A DNA stretch of 64,000 nucleotides from Pseudomonas cavernicola. Lineage in GTDB: Bacteria; Pseudomonadota; Gammaproteobacteria; Pseudomonadales; Pseudomonadaceae. The notes below the pieces were generated by a model. That model was not told the origin of the DNA and did not search any database. It was given only the letters and a program-made list of their open reading frames with translations. The DNA is taken from positions 372,001 through 436,000 of the forward strand of contig NZ_QYUR01000006.1 in the NCBI RefSeq assembly GCF_003596405.1, written 5' to 3'. This document shows positions 34,659-44,481 of this stretch, in pieces; position 1 is the stretch's first letter, and every line of letters begins with the position of its first letter. A program made the translations under genes and the position numbers.

Positions 34659-35037
34659 GGGCTGAGCCCCGCGGCTGCGACGCTTTCACCGAAGCTCCTG
34701 GCAAATGACCAGTTTCAGGCCGGAGTACAGGTCGTTGACCGCGCAGACCTTGATATCGACGAAGCCCAACGCAAGCCTGATGAAGCTTGCCGACGGCGAG
34801 GTCGGCCTTGCTGATGACCTGATCCAGGGTCACCACGACCCAGGCGCTGCCGTTGTGGTAGTGCAGGCTGCCGATGGCTGGCAGGCTGGTGATCTTCACG
34901 GCCGCTAAATGGGTGTTTTCAAAATCGCTGTGGCTGTCGAAGCGGTAGCTGTCATCGCCGCCCAGGCCATTGAGAATGTCGCTGCTGGCTGAACCCGTCA
35001 GGATATTGGTGCCTTCAATACCACTTACGGCGGCCAT
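34648..35037 (-). pseudogene. Truncated RTX/adhesin-type protein remnant
   Basis: From the ATG at 35037 (AAGGAG seven bases upstream) the frame reads MAAVSGIEGTNILTGSASSD then ILNGLGGDDSYRF, a haemolysin-type calcium-binding repeat, joined to a cadherin-like segment AVKITSLPAIGSLHYHNGSA. After about 34800 the frame loses similarity (arginine-rich tail), while another frame continues plausibly as LGFVDIKVCAVNDLYSGLKL. I read it as a large RTX adhesin reduced by internal deletion and then frameshifted. Its end overlaps the LCAT-like gene start. Confidence 0.6.
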
Positions 35038-35206
35038 GAGCACGCTCCTTCAGCGTTGGCGGCAACTTGACGGTATGAGTCTAGTGCGCGGCGACTACCC
35101 AGCCATCTTTCATTTGAATGAACTTAAAAGCCTTTCGTCCGAAGCCCCCCCTGCGAAGGAGGCCCAGGGCTTGCGGGCAGGCTGCGCGGCATGCGTCTGC
35201 GCTTTT

Positions 35207-35240
35207 TATCCCCCTCGCCCCTCAGGGGAGAGGGTTAGGG
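35207..35240. repeat. Short CTC-rich palindrome
   Basis: CCCTCGCCCCTCAGGGGAG followed by AGGGTTAGGGAGAGGG; similar to the repeats around 30090-30268. Confidence 0.5.
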
Positions 35241-35294
35241 AGAGGGGAGCCAGATGCACAGACCTTAAGTGAATGGCATTAAGGCTGGACTGCG

Positions 35295-35567
35295 CTAGCT
35301 CTGTTGCAAATGCCCGTACAACTTCGCGTACAAGCCGCCGTCGGCGATCAAATGCTGATGGTCGCCATCCTCGGCGATGTGCCCGCCATCGAAGACCAGC
35401 ACCCGATCCGCCTGTTTCACCGCTGACAGGCGGTGGGCGATGATCAAGGTGGTGCGACCCTTGAGGAACTGCCCCAGGGCCTGGTGCAGGGCGTATTCGG
35501 TGGCGGCATCGAGGGCGGAAGTCGCTTCGTCGAGAATCACCACTTTCGGCTCGGCCAGTACCATCAA
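35295..35567 (-). pseudogene. Orphan 3' fragment of an ABC transporter gene
   Basis: Encodes only the last part of an ATPase domain: MVLAEPKVVILDEATSALDA through IIAHRLSAVKQADRVLVFDG to YGHLQQS. Positions 35302-35564 match 47176-47438, the 3' end of the intact ABC gene, at equal length with seven mismatches by my count. There is no promoter, membrane domain or Walker A. The fragment and the intact gene are in the same orientation and bracket the accessory segment. Confidence 0.92.
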
Positions 35568-35656
35568 GCGCTGCCATTTCGCCAATTTCGCTGCAAAAAT
35601 GCAGCGCCCATATCCCTGACGGCCGTTGAAACGCCCTTGCCACCGCGAAAAATGCG

Positions 35657-35674
35657 CTGGCATGCAATGTGCGT
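35657..35674 (+). promoter_or_regulatory. Possible sigma54 promoter for the PAS/regulator operon
   Basis: TGGCATGCAATGTGC has GG at 35659-35660 and GC at 35671-35672 with ten bases between, fitting the -24/-12 pattern. The -12 half resembles the stronger candidate at 39964. It would initiate about 75 bp before the PAS gene and allow autoactivation. Confidence 0.35.
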
Positions 35675-35758
35675 TAGCGAGCTGTATGCACCACACTTCG
35701 TTGGCTACTGTGCCAGAACGAATCACACAACGGCGCTCGCCAAGCTTTTGGAAATGAC

Positions 35759-36888
35759 ATGGACACACTTCAACTGCTGACCGACAAAGGGCTTCTGCTG
35801 TCGGACACCATCACCTCGCACGGTCGCCTGCATGACGTCTCCGTACATCAGAGCGATCAACTGGGCTATGCCCCGGGCGCCTTGCTCGATCAGGGCATCG
35901 AGCAGATCTACACCGCCGAATCCGTGCATGCCCTGAACCAACTGTTCAGCAACCCGCCCGCCGATGAGCGCGTCCATGATCTGGAACTGACCATGATCCG
36001 CCAGAACGGTGGCCTGCTGCCGGTGCTTGCCAGCGGCGTGCTGGAATGGCGCAACGTGCAGCCCGCCCGCCTGCACCTGATCAAGATGCCGCTGGGCCAG
36101 CTGAGCCGGCGCATGGCCGAGTTGCAGAGCGCCAACGACGTCATGAGCCAGATGCTCTTCAGCGCCAAGGTGGCGTACTGGTGCATCGAGTTCGCCGAGG
36201 CGGTGGACATAAACCAGACGCCCGACGAGATCGTCCGCCAGGTATTCGAGAACCGCTCCTACTGGCGCCTATGCAATCGCGCCATGGCGGACGTCTACGA
36301 GTTGCCGGCGGATGTCGATTTCAGCCAGCAGCCCGTACGCCTCTACTGGCCACGCAGCCCAGCCAACGAAGAATTCGTGCGACGCCTGATCGAAGCCAGT
36401 TTCTGTGTCGACGGCGCGCTCTCAGTCGATCGTCGCCACGATGGCTCGCCGGCCTATGTGGAAAACGATGTGCGCGCTACCATCAGCAACGGCCAACTGC
36501 TGCGCATGTGGGGCAGCATCCGCGATGTCAGCCAGGAACTGCGCATGCAGCACGATGCCGAACAGCGCATTGAGGCCCTACGCAGGGTGTTCGACGCGGT
36601 GCCCGACGCAGTACTGGTGATCGATGAACAGCAGCAACCGCAATGGCGCAATGCCGCGTTCGAAAACACCTTTGGCATCACCCAAGGCACCAGCATCGCC
36701 AATGCCCTGCTCGACACCACGCTACCCGAGCGCACTTGGCACAGCCTGTCGCTGCATGACCTGAACGGCCAGCCGGTGCTGTTCAATATCCATTGCTCGC
36801 GCATCCTGATCAGCGAGGGCGTTGCCTGGCGGGTGGTTGTACTGCGCGCAGAGCAGCGCAGCACCAGTCAGCCCAGCGAGCTGCATCC

Positions 36889-36892
<4 letters not shown>
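35759..36892 (+). CDS. PAS-domain sensor protein without output domain
   Basis: A 377-residue soluble protein starting MDTLQLLTDKGLLLSDTITS. Three PAS-like regions can be discerned: about 10-110 (SDQLGYAPGALLDQGIEQIY), 120-260 (KVAYWCIEFAEAVDINQTPD) and 265-365 (VFDAVPDAVLVIDEQQQPQW). No kinase, GGDEF, HTH or membrane segment is visible. Its stop overlaps the start of the sigma54 activator by four bases (ATGA), so the two are translationally coupled and probably act together, with this protein as a separate signal-sensing partner. The ligand is unknown. I know of no named family for the full-length protein. Confidence 0.75.
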
Positions 36893-38343
<1,451 letters not shown>

Positions 38344-38383
38344 GCCTGGCGACTGCTACTCAAAGCCATCAAGAGAGTACAGA

Positions 38384-38514
38384 GGTAGATTGCTGCTGAG
38401 CCGAAGGCGATGCCCAACAACCGGCCTGCAAGGCCGGGCTTCTACGTGCGAGACCGAGTATAGGGAGTCGCGGGGCGACTCCTTGTTGGGCATCACTGCG
38501 TTCAGCACCAACCT
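38384..38514. repeat. 133-bp palindromic repeat, copy 3 (interrupted by IS110 copy 2)
   Basis: Starts GGTAGATTGCTGCTGAGC and breaks at CAGCACCAACCT (CT at 38513-38514), where IS110 copy 2 begins; the remaining ACG is at 39797-39799. It is diverged from copies 1 and 2 in the outer left arm but shares the internal CGGCCTGCAAGGCCGG hairpin and GGAGTCGC stem. Confidence 0.85.
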
Positions 38515-38554
38515 TGTATGTTGTTTTCCGTCAACCGGGTTAGCCTTTCAGGCC

Positions 38555-38735
38555 CTGCGCTTGACGCAGAGAAGCAGTTACTGGGGAGGCCGTTCCAACC
38601 TGGAGGTGAGTTCACACTCAACCTCGTCCGTAGATTGGCCCCCCGCCTCATTGCCCACCGCGTGGAGTATCCGGAAGCCAGCTCATTGAGGTGGACTTCG
38701 CATCACAAGGTTGCAGCGGCAAGAAGTGCGAGGTC
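38555..38735 (+). ncRNA. Predicted bridge RNA of IS110 copy 2
   Basis: Same structure as the copy 1 RNA, shifted by 27615: CCAACCT at 38595-38601 and CGTAG at 38629-38633 for the target; GAGTATC at 38665-38671 and ACAAG at 38705-38709 for the donor. The single change in this copy turns a G-C pair of the target-loop stem (GGCCG/CGGCC) into G-U (GGCCG/TGGCC), which keeps the stem. Both guide pairs still match the site this copy occupies. Limits are approximate. Confidence 0.78.
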
Positions 38736-38783
38736 GGGGAACCGGTAGCTATTGTTGCTCAAATGCCGGGCGAGATGAAATCA

Positions 38784-39779
38784 ATGAGCGTATTTGTCGG
38801 TGTGGATGTGGGTGCCAAGACAGTTGTCTTGGCATGGCGAAAGGGTGGTCGCACGCGGGGCAAGCTGGACATCCAGCAAACGCCCGAGGGGCACGCCCAG
38901 GCGGTGGAGCGGATTAAAGCGCTAGAAGCCGTCCAAGTCGTGATGGAGGCCACCGGCGTTTACTACTTGGACTTGGCCGTTGCCTTGAGCAAGGCCGGGA
39001 TCGTCGTATCTGTCATCAACCCCAAAAGCTTCCACCACTTTGCCCAACTCAAGTTGGCGCAAAGCAAGACCGACCCGCTAGACGCGGCCCTCCTGGCCGA
39101 GTACGCCGAGCGGATGACGCCAGCCCCTTGGACTGCGCCGGATACCCTCCGTATGGCGCTGCGTGACATCGGCCGACAAATCAATCGGCTGACCGCGACC
39201 CGTACACAAGCCAAGAACCGCCTGCACGCCTTGCGCTCCAAACGTGACACGCTGGCGCTGCTGATTGAAGACGAAGTTGAAGCGGTCGAGAGGCTGGATC
39301 AGCGCATCGAGCGACTCAGCAACGCTGCACAGCGCCTGATTGCCGAGGACGCCGTGTTGAACAGTCAGTTTCAGCATCTGCTGGCAGCCAAAGGTGTTGG
39401 CGTTGCCAGTGCTATTGCGTTACTGGCTGAACTCAGTGTCCTGCCCCAGCATCTGAAGGCGCCGCAAGTCAGTCGCTATGCCGGGCTAGATATCCGCCTG
39501 TGCCAATCGGGCAGTAGCGTCAATAAGGCTTCACGGCTGAGCAAGGCGGGTAATGCCTATCTACGAAGCGCCCTCTACATGCCGGCACTGAGCGCGGTAC
39601 GACATGACCCAAACGCCAAGGCCTTCTACCTGTCCCTACAACGCCGTGGCAAAAAGAAAATACAGGCCGTATGCGCCGTCATGCGCAAGTACCTGACCGG
39701 GCTTTGGGCTTGCATCCAACTGGGCGAACCCTTCGACTCCAGCAAGCTATTCAGCAAAATCCATCTGGCTGAAGCTTGA
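38784..39779 (+). CDS. IS110-family recombinase (transposase), copy 2
   Basis: Differs from copy 1 in only one residue, Ala15 to Val (AKTVVLAWRK). Catalytic Asp8, Glu55, Asp97, Asp100 and the C-terminal serine cluster 242-245 are all retained, so it is expected to be active. The start is chosen as in copy 1. Confidence 0.95.
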   Translation: MSVFVGVDVGAKTVVLAWRKGGRTRGKLDIQQTPEGHAQAVERIKALEAVQVVMEATGVYYLDLAVALSKAGIVVSVINPKSFHHFAQLKLAQSKTDPLDAALLAEYAERMTPAPWTAPDTLRMALRDIGRQINRLTATRTQAKNRLHALRSKRDTLALLIEDEVEAVERLDQRIERLSNAAQRLIAEDAVLNSQFQHLLAAKGVGVASAIALLAELSVLPQHLKAPQVSRYAGLDIRLCQSGSSVNKASRLSKAGNAYLRSALYMPALSAVRHDPNAKAFYLSLQRRGKKKIQAVCAVMRKYLTGLWACIQLGEPFDSSKLFSKIHLAEA

Positions 39780-39882
39780 CGTCCAACAGAGTATCTACGA
39801 GGCTGCGTGGGCTCACGAGTTAGAAACGCCCCCACACCCCACCGCCCGACAGGGCCATCCAGCACGGCAAACCGCTGCAAGA

Positions 39883-39896
39883 ATGCCTACAGGCAT
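39883..39896. promoter_or_regulatory. Candidate enhancer (UAS) for the sigma54 activator
   Basis: ATGCCT-AC-AGGCAT is a perfect inverted repeat 70-83 bp upstream of the -24 element, a usual distance for enhancer-binding sites of sigma54 activators. An AT-rich stretch (39925-39961) lies between and could help bending. Assignment to the adjacent activator is inference. Confidence 0.45.
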
Positions 39897-39963
39897 AGTT
39901 AGTTCTGCCTACCTCGTCACCCACGAAAATAAATAAATCTTTTAAAAACATATAGTTAACATT

Positions 39964-39981
39964 TTGGCACAACCTGTGCTC
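39964..39981 (+). promoter_or_regulatory. Sigma54 promoter of the amine monooxygenase operon
   Basis: TTGGCACAACCTGTGCTC has GG at 39966-39967 and GC at 39978-39979, spaced by ten bases, with a consensus TGGCAC -24 element. Start of transcription would fall near 39991, leaving an 80-nt leader with AGGAGG before the ATG at 40070. Confidence 0.75.
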
Positions 39982-40069
39982 AAGCAACCTCCGACTCGTC
40001 CACCTGAACGGGTCATCGCATTCGTGCCGGTGTCGCAAGCGTGCCGGCAGCTTAGGAGGTCCAATAACA

Positions 40070-40672
40070 ATGCTAATCACAGGTATCAAGAGCCGACCGA
40101 TCTACGACCAGTTGCGCCCTCTGTTAGGCGGCACCCGGCATATCGTCGCAGGCCAGGGTAGTGGCGGGCGCGCCATGCTGCGCCTGCTCGATGAAATGGC
40201 GGGGCTGAACCTGCGCACTACCCTGCTCTACTCGCTGGAGTCCTTCTCCGGGCAGAACCATCTCGACGAGCTGCAGCTGATCCCGGTGGCCGATCTGCGC
40301 GTCTACGCCAGCAACCGGGAGCTGATCAAAGATCTGACTGAGCTCTTGGGCCAGGCGCGGATGGGTACCCGCCTGTATCTCTCCGGCTCGGAAAGCTTTA
40401 TCGGCACCACCATGCAGGTGGTCACTGCGTTCGACCTGAACCGCGATGAAGTGCTGCGCGAAAACTCCGGAACCCTGGTGCGTCGGGTTTGGTGCGTGCA
40501 TTGCGACACCTATATCGAGAACGTCACCCAACGGGTGTTCCAGTGCCCGGGCTGCGCCCTGACCCTGGTGGTGCGTGACCATTATTCCCGTCGTCTGGCT
40601 GCCTTCCAGGCGGTCAAGGCCGATGCCGAAGTCCCCGGTGAATTGCCGGAAGCCGAGGAGCTCGACACATGA
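40070..40672 (+). CDS. DmmA-like subunit of a heme-dependent amine monooxygenase
   Basis: A 200-residue protein beginning MLITGIKSRPIYDQLRPLLG, similar to the DmmA-like subunit of dimethylamine and secondary-amine monooxygenases. The C-terminal region WCVHCDTYIENVTQ...FQCPGC has two CxxC pairs, a rubredoxin/zinc-ribbon-type metal site, followed by LTLVVRDHYSRRLAAFQ. It is probably an accessory or electron-transfer subunit. An AGGAGG precedes the ATG, and its stop overlaps the next gene by four bases. It is the first gene after the sigma54 promoter. Confidence 0.78.
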   Translation: MLITGIKSRPIYDQLRPLLGGTRHIVAGQGSGGRAMLRLLDEMAGLNLRTTLLYSLESFSGQNHLDELQLIPVADLRVYASNRELIKDLTELLGQARMGTRLYLSGSESFIGTTMQVVTAFDLNRDEVLRENSGTLVRRVWCVHCDTYIENVTQRVFQCPGCALTLVVRDHYSRRLAAFQAVKADAEVPGELPEAEELDT

Positions 40673-41637
40673 GCCAGAGCAGCGGAACCCTCAGCGTGCG
40701 CGTTGCGCACATCGAAGCCGTCACCCCCGAGATCAAGCGCTTCACCTTGGTCCCGCCGAACGGCGGCCACCTGCCGGCCTTCTCCGGCGGCAGCCACGTG
40801 GTGGTACTGATCCCCAATGGCCAGAGCACCTACCGCAACCCCTATTCGCTGATGAGTTCGCCCTACGACTCCAGCGCCTATCAGATCGCCGTGCGCCGCG
40901 TCGAAGGCGGCCGTGGCGGCTCGAAGCTGATGCACGAGCGCCTGCGTGAAGGTGACCTGATCGAGATCACCGCACCGGTCAACCTCTTCCCGCTGGTCAA
41001 GCAGGCGCGCCAGCACCTGTTCATCGCGGGTGGCGTGGGCATTACCCCGGTGGTTTCGCAACTGGAAGAGCTGCGCCTGAGTCAGGTGCCCTTCGAGCTG
41101 CATTATGCGGTACGCGGCGCCGACCACTCTCGCATCGGTCAAGAGTTGCAGCGCGTGTATGGCGACCGCGTGCACCTCCACCGCAAGAATCAGGACCCGC
41201 GCATGGACATCGGTGCAATACTCGCGGACCGCCCGTTGGGCAGCCATGTGTACGTCTGCGGGCCCGACGCGATGATTGACGACACGCTGGCCCGCGCCCG
41301 CGAACTGGGCTGGACCGACAGCCACGTGCACTACGAGCGCTTCCTCGAACAAAGCAGCGGCGGCGAAGCCTTCAGCGTCACCCTCGGGCGCAGCGGCATC
41401 ACCCTCGAGGTCTCGCCCGACCAGAGCATGCTCGAAGCGGTGGAAGCCGCCGGCGTAGCCATGCCCTACCTGTGCCGGGGCGGCGCCTGTGGTCATTGCG
41501 AGACCACGGTGCTCGAGCTGGATGGCGAAATCCTACACACCGACGACTGGCTGTCCGACGATGCCAAGCTCGCCAACAAAACCATCATGCCCTGCGTATC
41601 CCGGGCCAAATGCACGCGCCTGGTCATCGACATCTGA
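40669..41637 (+). CDS. FMN/2Fe-2S reductase subunit of the amine monooxygenase
   Basis: A 322-residue phthalate dioxygenase reductase-type protein. It has an N-terminal flavin-binding barrel (RNPYSLMSSPYDSSAYQIAV), an NAD(P)H-binding domain (HLFIAGGVGITPVVSQLEEL, VYVCGPDAMIDDTL) and a C-terminal plant-type ferredoxin domain with cluster cysteines in CRGGACGHCETTVL and a last one in IMPCVSRAKCTRLVIDI. It would pass electrons from NAD(P)H to the heme subunit encoded next. It is translationally coupled to the preceding gene. Confidence 0.88.
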   Translation: MSQSSGTLSVRVAHIEAVTPEIKRFTLVPPNGGHLPAFSGGSHVVVLIPNGQSTYRNPYSLMSSPYDSSAYQIAVRRVEGGRGGSKLMHERLREGDLIEITAPVNLFPLVKQARQHLFIAGGVGITPVVSQLEELRLSQVPFELHYAVRGADHSRIGQELQRVYGDRVHLHRKNQDPRMDIGAILADRPLGSHVYVCGPDAMIDDTLARARELGWTDSHVHYERFLEQSSGGEAFSVTLGRSGITLEVSPDQSMLEAVEAAGVAMPYLCRGGACGHCETTVLELDGEILHTDDWLSDDAKLANKTIMPCVSRAKCTRLVIDI

Positions 41638-41656
41638 GCGCCGGAGGAACACAACA

Positions 41657-42691
41657 ATGACAATCCAATTCAAGCCCGACGAAACCTTCCGCGACGACTA
41701 CACCTTCAGCAACAGCCCGGAGTGCATCGCCCGCGCACCGTTCCCCTTCCCGGACGACAACTACATGTACTCGATGAACCTCGAGCCGCATGTCTCGGTG
41801 GGTGACGGCGCTTTCCGCGCGGCGTTCGACATCGACGAGCACTACATCAGCGAATGCCGCGACCGCGCCATCACGCTGGAGAAAGATCCAGGCATGCACT
41901 ACGTCTCCGCACCACACATGCTGGAAGCGCAGTGGGACCTGCTTGAACTGATCATGGAGTCCTACGCCCGCGACTACCCGGAATACTTCAGCCTGGAAAA
42001 GGACGGCCAGCGCTGGCACTGGGTCAACCGCCTGCTGCAGATCGACGACACCTTCACCTTCGGCGACCCCTCGACCCTGCCCTATGAGCCGATGGAATAC
42101 GTCACCCGCCAGGCCCAGGGCGACTGGGTGCTGCAGGAAGAGCGCGACGGCACCCTGTACTGGGGCGCCGGCATCGCCACCCAACGCGCCGACTATTCGC
42201 TGCGTTTCAACCTGGGCATGAGCTGGGAAGAGTTCCACGGCCCGGTGCCGTTGGTGAAAGAGATCGGCATGCTCGACCGTGCCCTGAAGTTCCTCCTGCG
42301 CCTGCGCAACGGCCACCCGGTGCGCCGCCTGAACTGGTCGCTGACGGTCAACCCGCGTCTTGAAGTGTCCGCCGAAAGCCTGCCGGAATGGGCACCGGAT
42401 CGCACCATCGTCACCGCGGAAAACGCAGGCCGGCTGGTCTACCTGCGTATCGAGCTGCAACCCCTGCACCGCCTGCCGCGCAGCAACGCCATCGTATTCC
42501 CGATCCGCACCTACTTCCTCAGCCTGGAAGATATCGCCACCAACCCGGCCTGGGCCCGGCGCATGCACCGCGTGCTCAGGGATCTCGACCAGCAGTTGGT
42601 GGACTACAAGGGCTTCAGCCGTTACCGCGATGCCGCGGTGGCCTGGCTCTCGCAATACGACAAGGACGATGCCAGCGAAAGCACCAACTAA
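41657..42691 (+). CDS. Heme-dependent oxidative N-demethylase catalytic subunit (DUF3445)
   Basis: A 344-residue protein from MTIQFKPDETFRDDYTFSNS, matching the DUF3445/heme-dependent oxidative N-demethylase family. Recognisable segments are YSMNLEPHVSVGDGAFRAAF, GAGIATQRADYSLRFNLGMS and LPRSNAIVFPIRTYFLSLED. In characterised relatives this subunit binds heme and oxidises dimethylamine or other secondary amines with O2. GGAGG precedes the ATG at 41657; the longer open frame from 41489 overlaps the reductase gene. No glutamine-synthetase-like or methylamine genes lie nearby, so dimethylamine itself is not an obvious substrate. Confidence 0.85.
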   Translation: MTIQFKPDETFRDDYTFSNSPECIARAPFPFPDDNYMYSMNLEPHVSVGDGAFRAAFDIDEHYISECRDRAITLEKDPGMHYVSAPHMLEAQWDLLELIMESYARDYPEYFSLEKDGQRWHWVNRLLQIDDTFTFGDPSTLPYEPMEYVTRQAQGDWVLQEERDGTLYWGAGIATQRADYSLRFNLGMSWEEFHGPVPLVKEIGMLDRALKFLLRLRNGHPVRRLNWSLTVNPRLEVSAESLPEWAPDRTIVTAENAGRLVYLRIELQPLHRLPRSNAIVFPIRTYFLSLEDIATNPAWARRMHRVLRDLDQQLVDYKGFSRYRDAAVAWLSQYDKDDASESTN

Positions 42692-42796
42692 CCCAGCAAC
42701 AGATGCACAACACCGATAACAACAGCCCGTACAGGGCACAGGCGGGTTCACCCGCCGGCAGCCTCATCGACTGCCATTCACTATGAGGAAAATAAA

Positions 42797-44335
42797 ATGA
42801 GTGGGTCACCCGCCGCGCGTGCAAGCAACGCAACCGATCATGACGCCGAGCAGCTACGTGCGCTCGGCTACAGCTCCAACTTCGACCGCAGCATGAGCCT
42901 ATGGGAGAACTTCTCCCTCGGCTTCACCTACCTCTCGCCAGTCGTTGGCGTCTACACCCTGTTCGGCCTGTGCCTGGCAGCCGGTGGCCCACCGATGTTC
43001 TGGTCGTACTTGCTGATTGGCCTGGGCCAACTGCTGGTGTGCCTGGTCTTTGGTGAAGTGGTTTCGCAGTTCCCGATTTCCGGTGGCGTCTACCCCTGGG
43101 CACGCCGCCTGGTGGGCAAGCGTTGGGCGTGGATGGTCGGCTGGGTCTATGCCTGGGCACTCTGCGCCACCATCGCCGGCGTGGCCATCGGTGCCGGCCC
43201 TTACTTGGCGGCAATGCTCGGCTTCGCCCCCAGCTCCAACGCCAACATCTATATCGCCCTGGTGCTCATTCTGCTGTCCACCGGGCTCAACCTGGTGGGT
43301 ACCAAACTTTTGGCGCGAGTGGCCATGTTCGGCTTCCTGTGCGAGCTGGTCGGCGCCATCCTGGTGGGCGGCTACCTGCTGATTTTCGAGCGTCACCAGC
43401 AGTTCAGCGTGCTGTTCGACACCTTCGACATCAACATCAACGGCTCCTACCTGCCGGCATTCCTCGCGGCCTCCCTGGCTGGCCTGTTCCAGTACTACGG
43501 TTTCGAAGCCTGCGGCGACGTGGCCGAGGAAACCCCCAACCCGGGCAAGCGCATCCCCAAAGCCATGCGCATGACCATCTACATTGGCGGTGCCGCGGCG
43601 ATGTTCGCCTGCCTGGCGCTGATCCTCGCGGTACCGGACATGGCCAAGGTGATCGCCGGCGAAGACACCGACCCGGTTTCCACCATCCTCGCCAACGCCT
43701 TCGGCCCGGTTGGCTCGCGACTGGTGATGGCGGTGGTGATGGTCTCCTTCATCTCCTGCGTACTCAGCCTGCAAGCCGCCGCCAGCCGTCTGCTGTTCGC
43801 TTACGCACGTGACGAGATGATCGTCGGCAGCTCGCTGCTTAAGCGCCTGTCGGCCAACCAGGTACCGTCCATTGCCTTGATTGTCAGCGGCGTAGTCCCA
43901 GCGCTGATCGTCTGCCTTGGCCTGTTCATGGCGGATGCGGTGGCGACCATCGTCGGCTTCGCGGCCATCGGTATCTATGTAGCCTTTCAACTGATCGTGA
44001 TCGGTGCCCTGATCGCTCGTGCCAAAGGCTGGCGGCCGAGCGGCCAGTACACCCTCGGCGCCTGGGGCCTGCTGGTCAACATCGCGGCCCTCGCCTACGG
44101 CCTGGGCGCCATCGTCAACATGGTCTGGCCGCGCATGCCCGATGCCGCCTGGTACATCAACTACTCGATGATCCTGACCACCGTGGTGGTGATGGGCGCC
44201 GGCCTGCTCTACATGCTGCTGGCCAAGCCCTATGACAAAGGCACCGCACCGGCTGGTGACGCCTGGGAACTCTCTCGTTCCGGCAGTCACGCAACGGGCC
44301 GGGCCACTAGCCAGGGCTTCCAGCAGGCTCAGTAA
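42797..44335 (+). CDS. APC-superfamily amine/amino acid permease
   Basis: A 512-residue membrane protein starting MSGSPAARASNATDHDAEQL. About twelve helices are predicted, and it resembles the amino acid/choline/polyamine (ACT) transporters: SLGFTYLSPVVGVYTLFGLC, PISGGVYPWARRLVGKRWAW, YYGFEACGDVAEETPNPGKR. It lies 105 bp after the monooxygenase genes in the same direction and presumably imports the amine substrate. The substrate cannot be assigned from the sequence. Confidence 0.88.
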   Translation: MSGSPAARASNATDHDAEQLRALGYSSNFDRSMSLWENFSLGFTYLSPVVGVYTLFGLCLAAGGPPMFWSYLLIGLGQLLVCLVFGEVVSQFPISGGVYPWARRLVGKRWAWMVGWVYAWALCATIAGVAIGAGPYLAAMLGFAPSSNANIYIALVLILLSTGLNLVGTKLLARVAMFGFLCELVGAILVGGYLLIFERHQQFSVLFDTFDININGSYLPAFLAASLAGLFQYYGFEACGDVAEETPNPGKRIPKAMRMTIYIGGAAAMFACLALILAVPDMAKVIAGEDTDPVSTILANAFGPVGSRLVMAVVMVSFISCVLSLQAAASRLLFAYARDEMIVGSSLLKRLSANQVPSIALIVSGVVPALIVCLGLFMADAVATIVGFAAIGIYVAFQLIVIGALIARAKGWRPSGQYTLGAWGLLVNIAALAYGLGAIVNMVWPRMPDAAWYINYSMILTTVVVMGAGLLYMLLAKPYDKGTAPAGDAWELSRSGSHATGRATSQGFQQAQ

Positions 44336-44356
44336 AGCCTGACTCAAGCGTCCCGC

Positions 44357-44437
44357 GGCGGCTAACCGAGTTGCAGTTAGCCGCCGGCACATAACTCGAA
44401 ATTGACGTAGGGCGGATAGCGCCAAGCGCTATCCGCC
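44357..44437. terminator. Two hairpins between permease and aldehyde dehydrogenase genes
   Basis: GGCGGCTAAC/GTTAGCCGCC (44357-44385) has a 10-bp stem but no T run. GGCGGATAGCGC/GCGCTATCCGCC (44411-44437) is a perfect 12-bp stem with a three-base loop. They may stabilise or partly terminate the operon transcript, or the second may be a small repeat of the GTAGGGCGGATAGCGC type. Confidence 0.55.
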
Positions 44438-44481
44438 AGACATCACAGAACTCGTAGCAGCCCGATAACGAGGTTTTACCC

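Larger units (their letters stand above)
38515..39796 (+). mobile_element. IS110-family insertion sequence, copy 2
   Basis: Identical in length (1282 bp with one CT) and boundaries to copy 1. Differences found by eye: one in the leader (C to T in the target-loop stem), one just before the start codon (AAT to AAA), one missense (GCC to GTC) and one silent change. The insertion is in the same orientation relative to the repeat and at the same base as copy 1. It sits between the sigma54 activator and its likely target promoter. Confidence 0.95.

Noticed and set aside
35295..35768. 157-codon minus-strand open frame as a functional gene
   Set aside because: Its first half is unrelated sequence and the rest is only the tail of an ATPase domain; it is a duplicated gene end.
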